Assembly (NCBI GenBank): GCA_964020975.1
Contig: OZ026619.1
Location: 92,540,911 to 92,604,910 of the forward strand
DNA: 64,000 bases
Origin: Hermodice carunculata
Lineage: Eukaryota; Annelida; Polychaeta; Eunicida; Amphinomidae
Direction of reading: 5' to 3'
Made by a program: the position numbers and the translations under genes. A model generated the notes under the pieces. The model did no database searches. It was given only the letters and a program-made list of their open reading frames with translations, and was not told the DNA's origin. Positions 39,001 through 47,420 of the stretch are shown in pieces (the first letter of the stretch is position 1; each line of letters opens with the position of its first letter).

Positions 39001-42000
39001 AATTAAACAGGACACCAACAGACACGCAATTGCTACACAGTGAGGCAGGGCCCACCAACTTGCCGCTATACAAGAGTAAGAAGACATCACAGCCGGACAG
39101 GTACAGATAGGGTGGGTCAATAAGTTCAAAGTAGTTAATAATTTTGTTTACTAGTAGGTACATAATTCAGATACACTTTGAGTAGGAAAAACAAATAATT
39201 CATCAGCCAATACCTGCTTGTGTGAATCTTCCAGAGAGCACAATAAAATCTTTAACTGCAGAAAAAATTTGGGTGTTCAGATGCTCTATATCCAAAAGGT
39301 ACCAAAGAAAGCTGTTGACCCAAAGCATTCTTTTTGACTAAAACAAGAGGTATAAAGGTACTTCAATGGAAGGCCTTTTTTATTATACAAATTTGAAATC
39401 ATTAGAATTCAGATGAGCACAGTTGTCCCTGTGATCAGTTGGCAAAGGGTTAAGCCAGTCTGTTATACTTTCAGTTTCAGCTGCTGTGCTGAGACGGTTT
39501 AAATGCTGTGGACAAATGGCACAGGCAGACACGAACCCTCCCAATTTGACCGTTGTGGCATGCAAAACAACAGTTATGCATCTTCAGCAAGATGGCTTGT
39601 CATGGGGTTAGGAATGAACTTGAAAAGTTTTTTTTATTCTCGAAAATCATAAGCCCTATTCACAAAACCAGAGATTGGCTGAAGACTCATTTACATGTTA
39701 CCAAGGGTTAACAACACAAGTCTTGGCAAAGAACTACCAGCTGTCAGCAAACATACACTGTCTGAATCTGAAGGTGGTAACATCTTAGTTCCTTTAACAC
39801 TTATTCTGATGGGAAGATTCTCCATACCTGACATGTGAGGCAGAAGTATTTCATATTCTCCGCAGGATGGACCATACAAAACAGTGGCTTGTGAATGGCC
39901 ACTCCTTCACCATTCTGAAAGTCTTCAAATGACACCACCTGAAAAAAAAATTTCATACAATTTTCAAATATACCCTCCACACCTTGTGCCGTTAAGTGTG
40001 ATTTTGTGGACGTATATGAATATGAATGTGAACTTGAACGAGAAAAAGAATTAGGAAACACCTTCTCTCTGTCCATGGGTTAATATAATCCTCCGCCTGG
40101 CCCTCAAGCCTTGGTAATAGAATCCAAGTGTCCATGCAATGTTAAACAGGCAACTTCCGTTTGCAGTTGAACCATCTAGGCCACACCAAAACCAGTCTTG
40201 TTACAAGCTTTAGACTAACAGCAAAGTAAAACGGCAGACATGTTAATTCTATGCATCCTCATCCAAGACAGGATAGCAAACTAAAACAAAGGTGTGGCAA
40301 TTTTTTGACATGTCAGTCTCTCTTCGATCTTTTTGCCACTGCATGTGGCCACTCCACAGTTATGTTCCCGTGCCAGATGTTTCATTCAACTTTACCACCT
40401 GAACAGTCTTAGGTAAATGTATCAAATGTCTGGGGACGACCCGGCAGCTGGCTCTTACACCATGTCTTTCTGCCTGACATCTCACATTACGATATTATAA
40501 ATGGCGAGCAGACATGTTATCATGAAACACCCAATGGCACAATTGTGATCATTACTACAGTGGATGTTATCGGCATCTACAAGAAATTATGTCTGTCAAT
40601 ACAGTGACTTGGGTCCACCCAGGGGATGCATAGGTTTTTGTGTGCACTGATCTAGACAAGCCGGTCTCCTGTCGCCTAATGGACCCTGTACATTGATATT
40701 CACTTGTTCATGAAGGCATCCTTTCAGTGATTTGTCATACATGTATCAAAGACCAATGGAACCGGACATGTGCGTGAAGTTTCAGGAAACAAAGTCGGAA
40801 GTTTGAAGAAGCAGCCTGAACTTCATACACATCAACATCCTCTCTGAAATGTACAGTACATCGGTCCCACGTGATAAAACCACCCCAAATGTAGAAAAAT
40901 AAGTCCCGCGAGAGGGACAATTTAATGAAACTGTCACCCTTTCTGAAGGGAAGTAGTGGCCTCTGGTGACGAGCCTTTCAGAGGGGGAAACCACTGTGTA
41001 ATAAATGGTAATGTGTATCCTTAGTAAACAAGATACAAATTGAAGCATTCATTAAAACCAGGTAATGGCAGTTCATGTACTCCATTATGGGGGGGGGTTA
41101 GAGAGTTTGTTAAAGCTTTATTCCCACACAATGCTGAGGTAAATACTGCCCTGGTTTGGGAGAAAAAAAAAAAGTCAGGCACTCGTAAAAATTATTAAAA
41201 ACAGTCCGACCCATGTACATGCATGTGAATTTATCCAATTTTGTAATGACATCTATGTAGAAATATCCCCTCTGAACTTCATATGAAATAGCAAAAGACT
41301 GCCCCTCCACCTCCCCCCAAGCAAAGCTTCACCTCTGAAGATTGCCCAAACCTCGCAATCAAACAGCAACTCCACTGAAAACACAGTTCAGCAGGAGCCC
41401 AGCTGTGCCAGTCTGCTGTCATTGGGCGTGCTGTGTTCACAAATGGCACACAGGAGGCCAGAATCCAGAATGCTCACAGCGCAAAACACCAAATTAAATC
41501 CTCGTTCTCTTCCAAAAAATTTCTTGAGTTGGTGTGACAATGTTTGTTTATCTCACAGTAAAAAAAGAAAAGAAAACGAAAATAGGACAACCTGAATATA
41601 TGAATTTGTTAACCTGCAAGCTAAAGTATCTCTCGCAAGTGACCTCACTGACCATACAAGGTTAGTGCAATGCCACAGCATTGCCTTTGGCTGATAAATC
41701 AAGGGTCAGAAATAAAACTTGTCCACAGGTCCAAGATAAGTAGATTTCCATGCAGTGAAGTGGTTTCTACAGTTGACTTGCCCAAGTTCATAATGTTTTC
41801 CAACTGCATGAAGTTATCTTTGAGTGCTTGCCAACAAGTGGAATCTTTTCCTCATTATCTAAAACTGTAACTGTACAATTTTAATTGGAAAATATTGCAA
41901 CTATCAGTCTAGCTGGCAAATTCATTCTCTGAAAGTCAATCCTTTTCTAGGGCAAGCGGAATCTTTATAGGGAACTTCCAAAGGCTTCCTTGTACTATGC

Positions 42001-42962
42001 AAATTAAATTTAACCTCCACAATTCAATCAGCTTGAATCACAAATGAGACTTTTATGTGCACGTCCCACAAATGCTTGTTCTGTATCAGGAAAATGTAAA
42101 ATGTGCCAGCTAGTGCTTAACAAATTTACTGCCTTAGTTTGCTAGGCTGAGAGTTCATGTTTGGCATTTTTCACTGCCAAAATCACAAACAGAAAATTGC
42201 TGGAAATGATTCCTTTTTAGCCAGACTTCCGGCAAATGGCTGCAGAATTTAAACCAAATCGCATCTTCACAGTATTTAGTAATGTATTATGACAAATCAT
42301 GGGGTGGGGCACCTTCTGATCAGTAACAAATTCCAACAATTAATAATTCCAAGAGCCAGCACAGTAACAGCCCTGCTCATTCACCCTCAGCATCAGGGTT
42401 TGTGATATTTCAATTAGCATACCATGCATTCAATTTATTTGACATGGGCTGCATTGAGTTTTTTCTCTTACCTTATGGTTTTCAAAACACCTCATGTACT
42501 GGTGTGCTGTGACGCAGTTAGGACAGAGGAAGTTGGCACAGTCTGAACAGCGTGCCACAGCTTTCTCCTTGGCTTTACAACTTGTACATACTATTTGCAT
42601 TTCATCCACACCAGACATGTCTAGCATGTTTACCATGCAATAGTCCATGGCCAAGTCGTTGAGACTCTTGTCTGTTAAGTGTGTTTCCTGTTTGCACTGC
42701 ACGCAGATGAGGACATCATCGGGACGATCCACCAACGACACGAGTTCCTCACTGGAGCCTTCTCGGTGGAGAAGCTGCTTCTCCAGACATGCATGGCAGT
42801 AGATGTGTAAGCACCCCAAAACACGAGGCTGCTTGTACTCGTTTCCACATATCGCACAGCAATTGTCCTGGACCACTGTCAATGGGGAGGCACTCTGTGA
42901 CCCCTCTGGTGATGCTGAAGATGTCAGCCCAGTCAGGGTTTCTTCGCCTTCCATGATTCTTT
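14700..42962 (-). CDS. brat: Brat/NCL-1-type RING-B-box-NHL protein, whole gene (12 coding exons)
   Basis: The coding exons, 5' to 3', are 42,954-42,472; 39,938-39,828; 38,589-38,329; 34,867-34,556; 30,674-30,248; 28,252-28,121; 25,505-25,296; 24,656-24,539; 21,452-21,292; 18,629-18,441; 17,937-17,786; 15,008-14,700. All borders are GT/AG with matching phases, giving 954 residues, near the roughly 1,040 of fly Brat. Domains in order are RING, B-box 1, B-box 2, coiled coil, Ser/Pro/Gly-rich linker and six NHL repeats. The NHL words ([54 protein letters not shown]) match Brat/NCL-1 as I recall them, rather than TRIM2/3 or TRIM71. Family members act in the cytoplasm as sequence-specific mRNA repressors, with Pumilio and Nanos in flies, and restrain growth and rRNA synthesis. 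The RING suggests added E3 ligase activity. ATG at 42,954 has A at -3 and G at +4. Confidence 0.95.
15226..15457. repeat. Interlocked inverted repeats in brat intron 11
   Basis: Two inverted repeats overlap in an A-B-A'-B' order. A (15,226-15,255, core AAAGTTTGTTGGCATAA) is matched in reverse by A' (about 15,330-15,360). B (15,250-15,330, starting GACACAAAAATTTTCACC) is matched in reverse by B' (15,379-15,457) with about 90% identity over about 78 bp. The A/A' hairpin and the B/B' hairpin cannot both form fully. There is no coding content. It may be a foldback MITE or an RNA hairpin carried in the brat transcript. Confidence 0.85.
15699..15732 (+). repeat. 34-bp inverted repeat, right arm
   Basis: Exact reverse complement of 11,866-11,899; see that entry. 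This arm lies in brat intron 11, 0.7 kb upstream of the last coding exon in the sense of transcription. Confidence 0.85.
15733..17785 (-). other. brat: brat intron 11, remainder
   Basis: Apart from the inverted repeats at its 3' end, this 2.8-kb intron (15,009-17,785) shows only AT-rich sequence, a T/G-rich run near 17,500-17,545 and chance open frames of up to 100 codons. No further exon was found. Confidence 0.6.
17786..17937 (-). CDS. brat: brat coding exon 11: NHL repeat 3 to start of 4
   Basis: 152 bp, phase 1 in and phase 0 out; acceptor GTACTTTCAG, donor GTAACA. It reads [20 protein letters not shown], then [20 protein letters not shown] and [11 protein letters not shown]. The sequence joins without a gap to exon 12 (DFK/GHCVVVF), as in Brat. 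Confidence 0.94.
18441..18629 (-). CDS. brat: brat coding exon 10: NHL repeat 2 and start of 3
   Basis: 189 bp, phase 1 at both ends; acceptor CCCTTGCAG, donor GTAGGT. It reads [20 protein letters not shown], then [19 protein letters not shown] and [20 protein letters not shown]. The basic patch RGNERSR lies in the part of the propeller that contacts RNA in Brat. Confidence 0.94.
19398..19594 (-). mobile_element. Family E MITE copy (intron 9)
   Basis: A 197-bp copy of the element best preserved at 50,848-51,042, in the opposite orientation (TGTGCCATCAGTGAAATAAGC-like word reversed). It starts TACTGTAATTTGCTTTATTT. The termini have decayed more than in the 50.8-kb copy. Confidence 0.7.
19606..19905. 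mobile_element. Short inverted-repeat element with GTTCATACAG ends
   Basis: Starts GGGTTCATACAGCTC and ends GGACCTGTATGAAC, giving a terminal inverted repeat around GTTCATACAG. The body is built of repeated TTCAAGGACTTT-like words. Elements of this look, often classed with hAT, are common in invertebrate and fish genomes. There is no coding content. Confidence 0.6.
20084..20303 (+). mobile_element. Family E MITE copy (intron 9)
   Basis: A 220-bp plus-oriented copy: TACTGTGAACTGCTTTTATT at the start, CACTGATGG and GAAAATAAAAATACAGTG inside, and an end of GTGAAAATAAGTACATTTAC. It lies 0.5 kb from an inverted copy at 19,398-19,594. Confidence 0.7.
21292..21452 (-). CDS. brat: brat coding exon 9: NHL repeat 1
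   Basis: 161 bp, phase 2 in and phase 1 out; acceptor AAACTGTAG, donor GTAAGC. It reads [20 protein letters not shown], then [14 protein letters not shown] and FKYQFGIPG, a classic NHL blade. Strong conservation to Brat/NCL-1 makes this one of the surest exons. Confidence 0.94.
21453..24538 (-). other. brat: brat intron 8
   Basis: 3.1 kb with no further exon, repeat copy or RNA gene that I can support. The open frames are random in composition. Confidence 0.6.
24539..24656 (-). CDS. brat: brat coding exon 8: linker end and NHL entry
   Basis: 118 bp, phase 1 in and phase 2 out; acceptor GTGTCTTCAG, donor GTACAT. It reads [20 protein letters not shown], then a Pro-rich stretch and [10 protein letters not shown], where the first beta strand of the NHL propeller starts. 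The donor GTACAT is weaker than the others but is fixed by frame and by the junction MQIR/CKFG, typical of Brat. Confidence 0.88.
25296..25505 (-). CDS. brat: brat coding exon 7: Gly/Ser-rich linker, part 3
   Basis: 210 bp, phase 1 at both ends; acceptor TTTTAATAG, donor GTGAGG. It reads [19 protein letters not shown] and continues through [20 protein letters not shown] to SVMTSPG. It is low complexity with a short leucine-rich helix (TIAALSNLL) that might be a docking motif. It is frame-neutral if skipped. Confidence 0.88.
25506..28120 (-). other. brat: brat intron 6
   Basis: 2.6 kb. It contains a C-run near 26,357-26,367 and a pair of related segments with GCCAAATT and CGGCTAAAA near 26,990 and 27,150. 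No exon or RNA gene seen. Confidence 0.55.
28121..28252 (-). CDS. brat: brat coding exon 6: linker, part 2
   Basis: 132 bp, phase 1 at both ends, with acceptor TTGAACAG and donor GTAAGT. With the G carried from exon 5 it reads [18 protein letters not shown] then [20 protein letters not shown]. There is no domain. Because both borders are phase 1, it can be skipped or included without changing frame. Confidence 0.88.
28253..30247 (-). other. brat: brat intron 5
   Basis: 2.0 kb. It contains a T-run near 28,663-28,676, a C-run of about 12 near 28,792-28,803 and an AT dinucleotide run near 29,436-29,450. No exon found. Confidence 0.55.
30248..30674 (-). CDS. brat: brat coding exon 5: Ser/Pro-rich linker, part 1
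   Basis: 427 bp, residues 390-531 plus one base; acceptor ACATTTCAG, donor GTATGG in phase 1. The sequence is low complexity and probably disordered, rich in Ser, Pro and Leu ([35 protein letters not shown]), with many potential phosphorylation sites. The same frame stays open for about 102 codons upstream of the acceptor as far as 30,980, which is treated as intron here. Confidence 0.9.
31283..31492 (+). mobile_element. Family E MITE copy (intron 4), decayed
   Basis: About 210 bp with the family words in order: TACTGTACATAAACTTAC, CACTAAGGCACAAAATC, GAAAACAGAAACACG and GAAAATAAGTGCATCATC. A second, partial copy seems to lie just before it near 31,107-31,195. Confidence 0.55.
31986..32193 (+). 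mobile_element. Family E MITE copy (intron 4)
   Basis: About 208 bp with AAATTGCTTGAATTTTGC, GCTGATGGCACAAAACCGTG, TATTTTAACATTATTTGAAT and an end of GCAATTCACAGTA. It is close to the 50.8-kb copy over most of its length. Confidence 0.75.
32590..33975 (+). repeat. Family B dispersed repeat, long copy (intron 4)
   Basis: Contains the family blocks twice: GCCACTAGTATCATTACC near 32,612 and GCCACTAGTATCATTGGC near 33,513, each followed by CAATCCCACC and GAAGATC. It carries an internal duplication of about 0.9 kb. It ends with a GGACGGACATGAGCGG-like stretch and then AGCAGAGCTAAAAATT, the tail type shared with family A. Confidence 0.75.
34556..34867 (-). CDS. brat: brat coding exon 4: second coiled-coil half
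   Basis: 312 bp, 104 codons, residues 286-389, phase 0 at both ends; acceptor TTTGTAG, donor GTATGT. It begins [20 protein letters not shown] and continues through [19 protein letters not shown] and [19 protein letters not shown] to the end of the helical region. The start is confirmed because it extends the frame upstream of the internal Met to a proper acceptor. Confidence 0.92.
34868..36371 (-). other. brat: brat intron 3, proximal part
   Basis: No further exon or repeat copy recognised. The rest of this 3.5-kb intron carries the family C copy and the family A tail listed separately. Confidence 0.55.
36372..36785 (+). repeat. Family C inverted-repeat element (intron 3)
   Basis: Starts ACTAGACATACCTTCAATGC, followed by a short hairpin (CCTTCAA ... 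TTGACTGAAGG) and AGGGTCTGCC. It ends CCCCATGGGGCAGACCCTTA, the reverse complement of AAGGGTCTGCC. The inside repeats the ATGGTGACACC and GCCAAATTTGAGC words. No protein is encoded. Confidence 0.75.
37690..37822 (+). repeat. Family A tail fragment (intron 3)
   Basis: Matches the last part of family A: TACATTCCCTCCAAGTTTG, AGTGAATGTGGCTG, GAAGAAGTCAAAAATGTG, then a closing TCTCAGCTGGCTGAAAAG. Another family A-like patch lies near 37,195-37,250. Both look like broken copies. Confidence 0.6.
38329..38589 (-). CDS. brat: brat coding exon 3: end of B-box 2 and first coiled-coil half
   Basis: 261 bp, 87 codons, phase 0 at both ends; acceptor TTTACTCAG, donor GTGAGT. It starts [17 protein letters not shown], giving C202, C205, H210 and H215 of B-box 2, then runs into a charged heptad-like helix ([19 protein letters not shown] and onward) to residue 285. 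In TRIM proteins this coiled coil forms an antiparallel dimer. Confidence 0.93.
39828..39938 (-). CDS. brat: brat coding exon 2: first half of B-box 2
   Basis: A 111-bp exon (37 codons, phase 0 at both ends) after TTTTTTTTTCAG and before GTATGG. It encodes residues 162-198, including [18 protein letters not shown], which supplies C182, H185, C194 and C197 of B-box 2. The exon is multiple-of-three, but skipping it would destroy the B-box. Confidence 0.93.
39939..42471 (-). other. brat: brat intron 1 (between coding exons 1 and 2)
   Basis: 2.5 kb without any exon, RNA gene or repeat copy that I can support. A G-run lies near 41,091-41,097 and A-runs near 41,163-41,173. Confidence 0.6.
42472..42954 (-). 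CDS. brat: brat coding exon 1: RING finger and B-box 1
   Basis: Encodes residues 1-161 and ends in phase 0 at HK, followed by GTAAGA. After a short Ser-rich start, the RING ligands are C33, C36, C48, H50, C53, C56, C84 and C87, with a long 27-residue loop between C56 and C84. B-box 1 ligands are C123, C126, C136, C139, C144, C147, H151 and H160. The complete C3HC4 set argues for a folded, E2-binding RING. Fly Brat has no RING, so this copy keeps what looks like the ancestral TRIM layout. Confidence 0.93.
42955..42962 (-). other. brat: brat 5' UTR remnant and splice acceptor before the ATG
   Basis: Read on the minus strand, a pyrimidine-rich CCTCCTTTCCAG ends at 42,963 and is followed by AAAGAATC and then the ATG. 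This is a good 3' splice site, so the transcript has at least one upstream exon and the promoter is not next to the ATG. The upstream exon was not located with confidence; one candidate lies at the window edge (63,944). Confidence 0.6.
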
Positions 42963-43599
42963 CTGGAAAGGAGGAAAAAGAGTTCCATTTGTATTGCTTT
43001 ACGTAACAATGTCACAGCCAAAAATAATTGTCACCGATGGTTTCTGAAAATAATATCTGTTTACCCTAATAGTATCTGCATGAACTAAGGGAACAGAATA
43101 GGTACATGTTTTTTACAACTTAAATTTAAAAACTGATATTTTCACCCTCCCCTGCCCAAGTCAACCCAACACAATTGTATTTTACATCAATTAGAACCAA
43201 TTAATTACATCCATTTTCCAGGATCACACCAACTATTTGCCAATGGCGATAAAATCTGGTATCTGGCAAGCAAAACTGCCACATGACAAGCATTTTAGCA
43301 AGGATTTTTTCCCAATGTTCTGCACTTATCACCTTTCATTCACAATGCATGTCATAAATAAAAACAGGTATCTGTTTTCCCGAGATATCACTGTCACATC
43401 ATCAGGGTGGAGAGATGGGTGGGTGACACAGAGGATGACAATTTGTGCCACGGGTTACACACACTTTATTACCTATGTGCAGGTTTCCATCTGCCCTAGT
43501 AACTGACCCATACATTCTAAGTGCCCAGATGACTTTTAATAGTAAAGTCTAAATTAAAAAAAAAAAGAGAAGCCAATCAGTGACCCCAAATCCCTGGCC
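42963..43599. other. Upstream flank or 5' intron, nothing recognised
   Basis: If the acceptor at 42,963 is used, this stretch is part of the first brat intron. No exon or repeat was recognised. Confidence 0.5.
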
Positions 43600-44560
43600 A
43601 GGACAGACGCATGCATAGGTGAGGGCATTACCCCTCCAGTAGGTCAAGGTTACTTCTGTTTGACCTAATGACAAGGCTTTGGTGCAAATGCAATGAGCAG
43701 AGACATCGTGGCAAGGCCATTTTTCTTCAATGCAGCCTTGTGACCTAAATATGTGACCAAGTGACCTAGTTTTCACTAGGTGTCTGAGGCATCCTTAGAA
43801 CCAACTATAATAAATAATTGATGAGCTACAATGAGTAATTTAATATTCGAAGATATCATGGTATGGCCGTTTTTCTTCAAGGCAACACTGTGACCTAAAT
43901 ACATGTATGTGACCCGGTTTTCAATAGGCACCTGAGGCATCCTTAGGACCAACTGTCGTAGATAATTGAAGCTACATTCAATATTTTTTAAGATATTGTG
44001 TTAACGGTGGTAGTTTCTTCAATGTAGTACTGTGACCTGATGACCTACTTTTCAATGGGCACCCGAAGCACCTCAATGGTCCTCTGTGATAAAAATTTGG
44101 TTTCTGTAAAGTGAGTATTTTAGGAGATATTGCATGGCAAATTTCCACTTTTCTTCAATGCAGCACTGTGACCTAAATGTGTGACCCAGTGCCCCATTTT
44201 TCACTAGGTGTCTAAGGTATCCTTTAGGACCAACTGTCATAAATAATTGGTGCACCTACAATCAGTAATAATTCAATATTTGATGAAATCATGTTATAAA
44301 TGGCCATTTTCTTCAATGCAGCACTGTGACCTAAATTTGTGACAGTCACCTACTTTTCGGGAGGCATCTGGGGCATTTTTAGGACCAACTGTCATAAATA
44401 ATTGATGAAGCTACATTCAATACTTTTTTAAATATTCTGTTAACGTTTTTTTCTGCAATGAAGTACTGTGATCTAAAAAGGAGACCTAGTGACCTACTTT
44501 TCAATGGGCACCTGAAGCACCTCAGTTACCACGTGACAAAAATTTGGATGCCGTAAGTGA
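43600..44560 (+). repeat. Family D tandem array, about 145-bp units
   Basis: About six diverged units of about 135-160 bp, anchored by TTCAATGCAGCACTGTGACC at about 43,729, 43,875, 44,019, 44,154, 44,313 and 44,455. Each continues with a TGACCTACTTTTCA-like word, AGGACCAACTGTC and AATAATTGATGAAGC. There is no coding content. The TGACCT word recurs two or three times per unit. Confidence 0.8.
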
Positions 44561-46185
44561 CGACAATACCCCTCCAGCCTTATGGGCTGAGGAGTAAAAA
44601 TGTTACCATTTTGTGGAAGCAGTTCCCCACCGCGAAGGACTACGCAATGTTCCCCATCTGTTCTTAAGGGTACAGGCATTTCAACAAATTCACGTGCTTA
44701 AAAAAAATAAATTCAAATGCTATTAAAAAGTTCAAATGACTACTGGTTTTTGAAAACCAAAATCCAGCAACTTGTAAGATTTTGTCTCTCACATACCTCA
44801 AACTGACAGGAATTGCAAGAACACATTGTTAATTGACTTGCTTTTCACAATTCTTGGTTTTGATAATTTCTTATGCTCACTGTGGGCCACTTCAAGCATA
44901 AATGCAGAGCTGTAAATGTGCGTTTTAGTGAAACAGAGTTCCCTGGTTCTGTGGTGAATTTGAACATAAAGAGTGACAAAAGACTAGCATTACATCAATT
45001 TATCTGCAATAACAAATAATAATCAAGAGTATTTCATACTTTATAGGTGACAGATCACTATCACTTCAGGACCGTCGATGTTCATGTGAGGCTGAATGTG
45101 CAAAAGAAAATAGTCCTCACCACTTTGTAAAATAGACCATTCAGAAATGTCTTGCAACTATGGGAAAAGTTATCCACAACGTGGATAGAAACGGTAATTG
45201 CACAAGAACACCCCCAGGTATGTGAGAAAATTTGTTCTGCCGACAAGAACACTTTACCACACTTGTTCATAAAACGACCCCATCAACTCACAACACAGTG
45301 AATGCGAGCTATAAAAACAAAACTTAGATGGAATATTACAAGCTGACTTCAACAAAACACAACACTTGGGTGGAACGAAATTTGGTGCACTGGAACAGGA
45401 TGCCACTAGAAATTGGAATAGTCTGTCAGCTGATCCACAATAATGAAAGGTGACTAAGACAATGGGTATTCAATATTTCTGGCTCAAAATGGCATTTGGC
45501 ATTACCCTCCATATGAAATCAAGACAATGGAAGTCAATCCCAATAATACAGGAAATTAAAAACCTATCAACAGTTTTATTGTTTAACTTGATAGATTTCC
45601 TAATAAACACATTTAACCTTACTTGTCTAATTCAATTTAATGTCTCCATACTTAAATTACAATCCACGTTATTTTCTGGTAATGAAATGAAATCCCTGCC
45701 CTAACATAACATGTCAACAGGGCTTTTTCTCACAGAGCAGGTCACCCTGCAAGCTGCGACATACCGCCTACAGTTTCACATTGGCGATGTCTAGAATTTC
45801 GCTCCCTATATAATAAAAGCAAATGGTTACAATGTACCAACTATTGACACTTAATGCACCCAATTTCAAACCTGATCTGCTGGCGTCTTTCATATCATTG
45901 TTCACAATACACAGCAACGCAATATGCAGAATGCTCTTTGACGAACAGAGCAAACACTCACAAAACCATGTTTCAATTTTTATTCTGTTATCAGTTTTGT
46001 ACCTGCTATATCAACAAGACTTCCTTTGACGTCATTTTTCAAGACATGTCATTCTATTCTTTTTTTTTTTTTTTTTAAATAAATTCACATATCATCTTCT
46101 ACATCAGACCACATGCAAATACGGGCATTTTTAGCAGGTATAATGTGGTATTGACCAGAAGATATGTTTTGAACAGAATGCAATG
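44561..46185. other. Intergenic or 5' intron, no gene seen
   Basis: AT-rich sequence with a T-run near 46,061-46,077. Open frames of up to 84 codons have random composition. Confidence 0.55.
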
Positions 46186-46336
46186 ATCCCTGTCCACTGG
46201 TACCTGTCTTAAAAGACCACCCCAGTAGGAGACCATATGCCTCCAAAAGAGATGGTGATTATACTCATGCCTCTTTTGAGAGACCACCAGTCTTCAGACC
46301 TCAACTCGGTCATGCCTATAGACAGGTTTCACTGCA
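46186..46336. mobile_element. Possible pogo/Tigger-like short element
   Basis: Contains CCTGTCTTAAAAGACCACC on the left and ends ACAGGTTTCACTGCA, whose reverse complement TGCAGTGAAACCTGT resembles the CAGTG-led ends of pogo/Tigger elements. It is related in wording to the clearer element at 49,006-49,173. The ends are not well defined. Confidence 0.35.
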
Positions 46337-46932
46337 CTTACACTACCTCAACTGGTGGTCTGAAAGTGGTCCCTCATCATACGCCTCGTTGATTTCTCGT
46401 AATACAAAGACAGTAGCAAGTGACCTGATACTGAGGTTTCTTTCAGAGGATCTCTGAACACAGGTAGCACTGTATTCCTTTTTAATACCTTTAATAGTAC
46501 AGGTGTATATGTGATCACTGCATGTGAAGATGGATCGGGCTACAGCAGTAATACAAAGGTGCTAGCTCAAATGCATGCAAAGAGCTGCACATAATCAATA
46601 TTGAGGTATCCCCCACCAGAGAGGTATTCTTGCTTCATCCAGCCCTGGATGCCAGGTATTGGTAACAGTGTACAATAACAGCAGAGTCAATAGGCTGTAG
46701 TTGCTAGGCAGAACCAAAATTGAAACAATATATGAAATGAGGATATGCCAGCTTGGTGCAATGTGTCAGCTGGCCAGAGACCCTTTTAAGGTTTTAATTA
46801 TGCATGGACACACTTGCCAATCCATAATACCACATGTGCAGATAAACACTGTGTAATAGGCCAATCTGCTGGGTGGGGCCAAGACAGTCCATCACTATAC
46901 AAACATATGGTCGGCCTATGGCAGTTCTTCCA

Positions 46933-47026
<94 letters not shown>
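46933..47026. repeat. Compound (AC)10(AT)37 microsatellite
   Basis: Ten AC units (46,933-46,952) run directly into about 37 AT units (46,953-47,026). The AT part is self-complementary and can form cruciforms; array lengths from assembled sequence are often unreliable. Confidence 0.97.
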
Positions 47027-47029
<3 letters not shown>

Positions 47030-47241
47030 TAAGCACACTCTAATACAGATTTATACTGCGATAAAAGCCGAAGTCCAACTCCCTTATATAATTCTAAGAA
47101 ACTGATCCCGTTTTTCCCATGCTGCTTTACTATTCTAACATTACTGTTGCCAACTAACACACACATTTCTCTTTCCTCCACTCCACTGAGTTTGCCCTTT
47201 GACTATATACTGTTGAAAAAAAGGACAAAAACTAAACTTCT

Positions 47242-47420
47242 GATTGGTGAACTTTGGTTACCATGGTAGCTCACCCTTTCACTACACAGTATTGAAAATG
47301 TGACTCAAATCCTGGTTGGTCTACTTTGTTACTATAGTAACAGACCGAAATGAAACAGAAGGCATAATGCCAAAGTGATGACCAACTTCCTGATTGGCCT
47401 ACCAGCATATGATAATGATA
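47242..47420 (+). repeat. CCAAT/X-box-like module repeat, copy 1
   Basis: Two modules lie about 70 bp apart: ATTGG, 9 bp, GTTACCATGGTAGC (47,243-47,270) and GTTGG, 7 bp, GTTACTATAGTAAC (47,313-47,342). The second parts resemble the RFX X-box palindrome and the first an inverted CCAAT box. A third ATTGG follows in CTTCCTGATTGGCC near 47,390. It shares words with 51,320-51,450, so it is a dispersed repeat. Confidence 0.5.

Noticed and set aside
46794-47181. 127- and 80-codon frames rich in YIYIYI
   Set aside because: They translate the AT microsatellite.
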